Assembly (NCBI GenBank): GCA_009784625.1
Contig: WRBI01000002.1
Coordinates: 54,985 to 118,984, forward strand
DNA from: Oscillospiraceae bacterium
GTDB lineage: Bacteria > Bacillota > Clostridia > Oscillospirales > Ruminococcaceae
Direction: 5' to 3'
Length of the DNA stretch: 64,000 bases
Part shown: positions 60,416 through 64,000 of the stretch, one piece after another
How positions within the stretch are numbered: position 1 is the stretch's first letter
Layout: every line of letters begins with the position of its first letter
Program-made: the position numbers and the translations under genes
Notes under the pieces: model-generated
Database searches by the model: none
Told to the model about the DNA's origin: nothing
What the model saw: the letters and a program-made list of their open reading frames with translations, nothing else

Positions 60416-60448
60416 AAAGTGGCTTAACCATCAGGTTTTAGCCACTTT
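60416..60448 (+). terminator. terminator after the initiator tRNA
   Basis: AAAGTGGCTTAACC and GGTTTTAGCCACTTT pair with one mismatch and a short loop directly behind the tRNA. Confidence 0.75.
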
Positions 60449-60546
60449 CCATTTTGCGGCTGTTTTTCGGTGCGGGGACTACGTCGTAAGGCTTTTTGCG
60501 TCTTGTACACGCAAAACCCACCGAACCAAAACACCGAAGCAGATTT

Positions 60547-60819
60547 TTAGCCGTCGAACATCTCCATAATTTTTTTCTTGCGGTCATCAAAAGTATGACC
60601 GCACATATTCAGCCAAAAGCCAACTGTATCCGTGCCGCCGCCGATAAATGCGCCTGCAAGGATTTCAGAATAGATTTTGTTAATCTTCTCGCGCACTTCA
60701 TCCCCGGTCTTGCCGTAAACGCTTTTTAAGACACCATCGCAGAGATACCGCCCTTCCCATGAACCGTTTTTCCGCTGACGTAGATACCCTGTGTAACCGG
60801 AGTTTTTCTTCTTTGACAT
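60547..60819 (-). pseudogene. integrase remnant with internal deletion
   Basis: The 90-codon frame has an RBS (AAGGAATG) and the N-terminal arm-binding domain of tyrosine integrases of ICEs and phages (SGYTGYLRQRKNGSWEGRY, KSVYGKTGDEVREKINKIYSEI). After GTDTVGFWLN, which normally begins the core-binding domain, it jumps to CGHTFDDRKKKIMEMFDG, which resembles the extreme C-terminus of such integrases after the catalytic Tyr. The core-binding and catalytic domains are missing. Its position next to the 3' end of a tRNA is typical of an integration site. Confidence 0.75.
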
Positions 60820-61069
60820 TCTTCAACATTCCTTTCATGGTTGGTGAAGGGTTATCGAATAATGACTGGTTTTGATACAAGAAGTATTCCGCAGCTTAAA
60901 GCAAGAAATCAAGTAGCGAAAACCGCACCGGGCGGCGCTGGAAAAGGTTTTACGTTAAGTTGAGAAATTTTTTGGAAATATGAGGCATAATTGCGCACAT
61001 CCGCGTTCAAACTATAATCAGCTGCAGTAAGAACCACTGTGGAATTATGTGTGGAGGTGGATGTTCACA

Positions 61070-61837
61070 ATGAGCAATCTTAAATTTTCTAAGGGCAGGT
61101 TCGCGCGGTTTATCTCGTCCAAGGGGTTTTATCTGGCCATGGCGGTCTGCCTGGCTGGGGCGGGGGTAGCCACCTACATGGCGGTCGACCGCACAATCAA
61201 TGTGATCGAAAACACAGCAAACCAGAGCGGGGACGCGTTTGCCGGTTTCCCCGAGTTGGAAGAGGTCGAGCAAAGAGTGCATGGCGTGCCAATCGAGCGG
61301 GAAAGGCCGCCACAGCCATCAGCGCCATCCGAGCAGCAACCCTCCTCGTCAACCTCTTCCTCATCTTACGAGGAGCTTACCGATTACGAAGAGCCGTCCG
61401 AACCGTCAATGGCGCCAGCAGTCTTGCCCGTGCTTACCTATATTTTACCGGTAAGAGGTGACATTGTCGCCGCATTCAGCGACGGCGAGCTGGTCCGCAA
61501 CCCAGGGTTAGGCGACTGGCGGACCCACGACGGAATCGACATCCGGGCCACGGCCGGGACAGAAGTGCTCGCGGCCGCCGAGGGGATTGTGCTCGAAGTG
61601 CGGATAGACCCGCTTTGGGGTACGGTGGTGGTGATTGACCACGCCGACGGAAACCAGACCCACTACAGCGGGCTGGCCGCCAATGTGCCGGTCAGCGCGG
61701 GGGATACTGTGGCCGCCCGTCAGGCAATCGGCCTGCTCGAGGGTGTGCCGCTTGAATTGACCGACCGGCCCCACCTGCACTTCGCGGTAATGCGGGACGG
61801 CGCGTGGATCGACCCGATGGGGCTGATTGGCTCTTAA
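61070..61837 (+). CDS. M23 family metallopeptidase, membrane-anchored (SpoIIQ-like)
   Basis: The ATG at 61070 has GGAGGTGG nine bases before it. The 255-residue protein has an N-terminal membrane helix (GFYLAMAVCLAGAGVATYMA), a Pro/Ser/Glu-rich linker (about 75-120) and a C-terminal LytM domain. Zinc ligands are HDGID (HxxxD) and HLHF (HxH), so the peptidase site is complete. The layout matches SpoIIQ, which in sporulating Clostridia forms a forespore channel. A general cell-wall endopeptidase is the alternative. No sporulation promoter was identified. Confidence 0.82.
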   Translation: MSNLKFSKGRFARFISSKGFYLAMAVCLAGAGVATYMAVDRTINVIENTANQSGDAFAGFPELEEVEQRVHGVPIERERPPQPSAPSEQQPSSSTSSSSYEELTDYEEPSEPSMAPAVLPVLTYILPVRGDIVAAFSDGELVRNPGLGDWRTHDGIDIRATAGTEVLAAAEGIVLEVRIDPLWGTVVVIDHADGNQTHYSGLAANVPVSAGDTVAARQAIGLLEGVPLELTDRPHLHFAVMRDGAWIDPMGLIGS

Positions 61838-61858
61838 AAAAGGTAAAAAATAAAAAAC

Positions 61859-61893
61859 GTTGGCAAGTGCGGGAACGCCCCCCGCGCTTGCCA
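61859..61893. terminator. bidirectional terminator
   Basis: TTGGCAAGTGCGGG and CCCGCGCTTGCCAA pair with one mismatch between the convergent M23 peptidase and DUF1624 genes; an A-rich stretch precedes it on the left. Confidence 0.75.
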
Positions 61894-61902
61894 ATGCTTA
61901 TA

Positions 61903-62730
61903 TTATCCGCTAAAATGGTCTATTAAAAACTGGATGCTGTACAAAAGCCCAAAAACAACCGGCTGATGCGCCATGTATATGTAAATGGTGTGCCGGCCGC
62001 ACAGGCTGAGAAACGGTGAGCGGTTTTTATACAAAAACTCAGGCATATCCCGCCGGACAAAGCCGACCCCCAAATAATTGCCCGCGATGTACAAAAAGAT
62101 CCAGGGCAGAAGCGGGAAGTGATCGACCCCGCCCTCGGTAAAGCCGACCGGAATCAGCCAGACGATCTGACCCCAGGCGGCCGGGTAATTGATTTCAAAC
62201 AGGCCGGGAATCCCGACATACCCGCTGCCCGCCCCAAGAGTGAGTACAAAAAGAATGGACGCGGTCAAAAGCCCTAAAGCGGCCGGCAGCTTGTCATACG
62301 CCCGGTTAAGCAGGGCAAAGAGGATCATCCCGCTGCCCATAAAGTGCAGAATGCCGAAGTAGATTGGCAGGTCGGGCATTAAGTTGAGGGTGAAAAGGGT
62401 GATGATCACACCCAGCCCCAGGGCGATCACCCCGCGCTTTAAGTTGTTGCGCGAATACCGGCAGGCAATCCCCGAGATAAAGATGAAGACGCCGGCCACA
62501 AACGGCTGTGCCGTCTGTACAAAGGCGGATGTAAATAAAAAGTGAAAGAGCCGGGTTCCGCCCGGCAAGGTGATATCCCAGCCAAACAAAAAGATCAGGG
62601 TATAAATCCCGTGGTACAAAACCATGAGAAGAATACAAAGCCCGCGAACTTCGTCCAAAAAGCCGACGCGGCCCCTGGCGCCCGTTCGCGCGGAAAAGAC
62701 GTCGCCGCGTATGATATGGTTTCTCGTCAT
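61903..62730 (-). CDS. DUF1624 / heparan-alpha-glucosaminide acetyltransferase-like membrane protein
   Basis: The 275-residue protein has about seven membrane helices and starts RVGFLDEVRGLCILLMVLYH, the usual DUF1624 opening with a conserved Arg-Gly and His. The pattern VAGVFIFISGIACRYSRNN and the final GRHTIYIYMAHQPVVFGLLY support an acyltransferase-type membrane enzyme. Members move acyl groups to extracellular sugars; the substrate here is unknown. Confidence 0.85.
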   Translation of the reverse strand: MTRNHIIRGDVFSARTGARGRVGFLDEVRGLCILLMVLYHGIYTLIFLFGWDITLPGGTRLFHFLFTSAFVQTAQPFVAGVFIFISGIACRYSRNNLKRGVIALGLGVIITLFTLNLMPDLPIYFGILHFMGSGMILFALLNRAYDKLPAALGLLTASILFVLTLGAGSGYVGIPGLFEINYPAAWGQIVWLIPVGFTEGGVDHFPLLPWIFLYIAGNYLGVGFVRRDMPEFLYKNRSPFLSLCGRHTIYIYMAHQPVVFGLLYSIQFLIDHFSG

Positions 62731-62789
62731 CGGCCGTTACCACCTCCCGAGTGGAGATTTTTGCGCCGTGCTGTTGCCTGAAGTGTGTT

Positions 62790-62890
62790 TTGAAACCGCT
62801 TGCCGTGACAGCGCCCATACAGCATCCGCCGCCACAGTGCAGATTTGCCTGTCACTTCGTACAGAAACCGCAGGCAATACTTTTAATACC
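62790..62890. repeat. family-D dispersed repeat, copy 2
   Basis: Related to the reverse complement of 48951-49050, with ACAGTGCAGATTTGC and CAGAAACCGCAGGCAAT as shared blocks. The copy here carries a short insertion (near GCGCCCATACAGCATC) that also occurs inside family-B elements. Confidence 0.55.
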
Positions 62891-62892
62891 GG

Positions 62893-63265
62893 TGATGAGC
62901 GCCCACCGCCTCAGCTGTATTTTGTGCGGAAGGACGGGTGAAAGTGTGTCGCGATGGCGCGGCAATGGGCTTTAAAACACACGCTAATGCGGGATATACA
63001 AGTTGATAATTTCTCTGGCCGCGTCGTTGTCGGGCAGCATCAACATGACCACATACTCACCCTGGTTAAAGACAACTGCGGGTGATGAGCGCCCCACAGC
63101 TTCCATCGCTTCAACTGTGGGCGGATGAAGATGTGTCGCGATGGCGCGGCAATGGGCTTTAAAACACACGCTAATGCGGGATATACAAGTTGATGATTTC
63201 TCTGGCCGCGTCGTTGTCGGGCAGCATCAGCATGACCACATACTCACCCTGGTTAAAGACAACCG
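62893..63265. repeat. tandem duplication of about 187 bp covering a gene 3' end
   Basis: About 133 bp at 62945-63077 are nearly identical to 63132-63263 (three or four differences). Weaker similarity (GGTGATGAGCGCCC start) extends each unit leftwards. The duplicated stretch includes the last 27 codons and the stop codon of the lipoprotein gene. Confidence 0.92.
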
Positions 63266-63722
63266 CGTTAGAGGCGATCGAATAAGCCCCGAGTATATCA
63301 TAATTCCGAAAAGACGCGGCCCGCATGACCGTGAACTGGCTGAGCGTTTCGCGCACTTGTTCGGTCATGTTGGGGGCCGGTTTTACAATGACCACGTCGC
63401 ACAAGCCACCCGTTACATCTGATAGATATGCAACCGCGTCCACAATCATGTAAGATGCAAGGCCAAAAACTTCTTCAAGCTCGTCAAGGCCGACCGGGTC
63501 GATCCTGGCGGTTTCAAGCCCCTCGTAAATGGCGGCGACCGCGCCGGCCGGGTCGGCGGTTAAAAACCCGTCTTCTTCCTGGTCGAGCACACCGGCCCTG
63601 GAGGCAATCGCGGGGTAAGCGTGATCGTCCGGCTCGCCGGCCGGCTCAGCCGGCCCGCCGTTACAACCTGAAAGAGCCGCGGCCAAAAGGCCGGCGGCTA
63701 AAAAAAGTGATATTCTGCGCAT
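63171..63722 (-). CDS. small lipoprotein, DUF4358-like
   Basis: The ATG at 63722 follows GAGGAAG. The 183-residue protein has a lipoprotein signal (RRISLFLAAGLLAAALSG, Cys20), an acidic linker and a domain with SYMIVDAVAYLSDVTGGLCD and a VFNQGEYVVMLMLPDND segment, resembling DUF4358 proteins of Clostridia. Function is unknown. Its last 27 codons are duplicated immediately downstream. Confidence 0.75.
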   Translation of the reverse strand: MRRISLFLAAGLLAAALSGCNGGPAEPAGEPDDHAYPAIASRAGVLDQEEDGFLTADPAGAVAAIYEGLETARIDPVGLDELEEVFGLASYMIVDAVAYLSDVTGGLCDVVIVKPAPNMTEQVRETLSQFTVMRAASFRNYDILGAYSIASNAVVFNQGEYVVMLMLPDNDAAREIINLYIPH

Positions 63723-63807
63723 ATTAACTTCCTCGTTTCCATTTGGGTCTGCCGTAAAAAAGCGGCCGGTGCGGCGATCCTGCCTCCGCATTGTGGATTC
63801 TGTGACT

Positions 63808-64000
63808 TAGGGCGTGTTGACGCAAAGCTGAACGCCGTATTTTGGTGAATTTTGAGCCTTTCTTCGTTGTCGTTACTAAAGTACTGACGATGAGCGCCCA
63901 TACAGCGAAGAGTCTCAGCGGAATACATATAGTATTCCTTCCTCCTCCGCCTTGAAATGCTCGAAAATTCACTCAAAATCCGTGCATTCCCATTTGTGTC
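63808..64000. repeat. family-B MITE-like element, copy 3 (cut by window end)
   Basis: Starts TAGGGCGTGTTGACGCAAA at TA and has the same internal sequence and orientation as the copy at 26567, with the 40-bp block that copy lacks. The right terminal repeat runs off the window at TTTGTGTC. Confidence 0.9.

Overview
This window looks like the chromosome of an anaerobic, low-redundancy Firmicute of the class Clostridia with moderately high GC. The signs are strong AGGAGG-type ribosome binding sites, canonical sigma-A promoters, an oxygen-independent ribonucleotide reductase pair (nrdD/nrdG), a CoA-acylating aldehyde dehydrogenase, a pyruvate carboxylase, an orphan sodium-pump decarboxylase beta subunit, a YtrA-type GntR/ABC unit and a flagellin remnant. 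The species cannot be named from the sequence alone.

Layout. 1-4.4 kb: a 5'-truncated unknown protein, two ABC-2 type permeases and a nitroreductase. 4.4-11 kb: a radical SAM protein, an HscC-type Hsp70 with a J-domain partner that is split by an in-frame TGA, a GNAT acetyltransferase and a CoA-disulfide reductase/rhodanese fusion. 11-18.3 kb: a large Cys-capped collagen-like protein, pyruvate carboxylase and an FAD-dependent dehydrogenase. 18.5-28 kb: a ten-gene, same-strand cluster. It holds a Liv-type ABC importer, DhaK and DhaL kinase subunits, a regulator with a degenerate sigma-54-activator AAA+ domain, an L-ATC-hydrolase-like protein and a cysteine-synthase-like PLP enzyme. I know no described pathway with this gene set, and it is the best candidate here for an undescribed metabolic system. 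28-30.4 kb: an accessory, AT-rich patch with a flagellin remnant and a methyltransferase carrying seven perfect 11-bp repeats inside its reading frame, a candidate phase-variable gene. 30.5-35.7 kb: tRNA-Pro, a KdpDE-like two-component operon, an OadB/GcdB-type membrane subunit, a PRT-like protein and a DUF1622 protein. 35.7-43.4 kb: YtrA-type regulator with ABC transporter, an HD-GYP phosphodiesterase, the aldehyde dehydrogenase, a SLOG protein and a small HTH protein. 43.4-50.8 kb: a DegT-like protein that lacks the PLP lysine, SbcD/SbcC and a membrane-anchored LRR protein. 50.8-59 kb: nrdG and nrdD with probable NrdR sites, an orphan KdpD-like kinase, a VOC protein, HtpG and a nitrilase-fold protein without its catalytic Cys. 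59-64 kb: a LUD-domain protein, initiator tRNA with a half-tRNA copy, an integrase with its middle deleted, an M23 peptidase, a DUF1624 acyltransferase-like protein and a DUF4358-like lipoprotein with a duplicated 3' end.

Short non-autonomous repeats run through the window. Family A (two copies near 4.4 and 49.1 kb) folds into a long hairpin whose stems show compensatory changes between copies. Family B (three copies near 26.6, 48.7 and 63.8 kb) has 19-bp terminal inverted repeats with TA ends. Family C (two copies flanking nrdD and following htpG) and family D (two divergent copies) are also present. I see no CRISPR array and no rRNA. All calls rest on reading the sequence and on knowledge of protein families; no database search was run.
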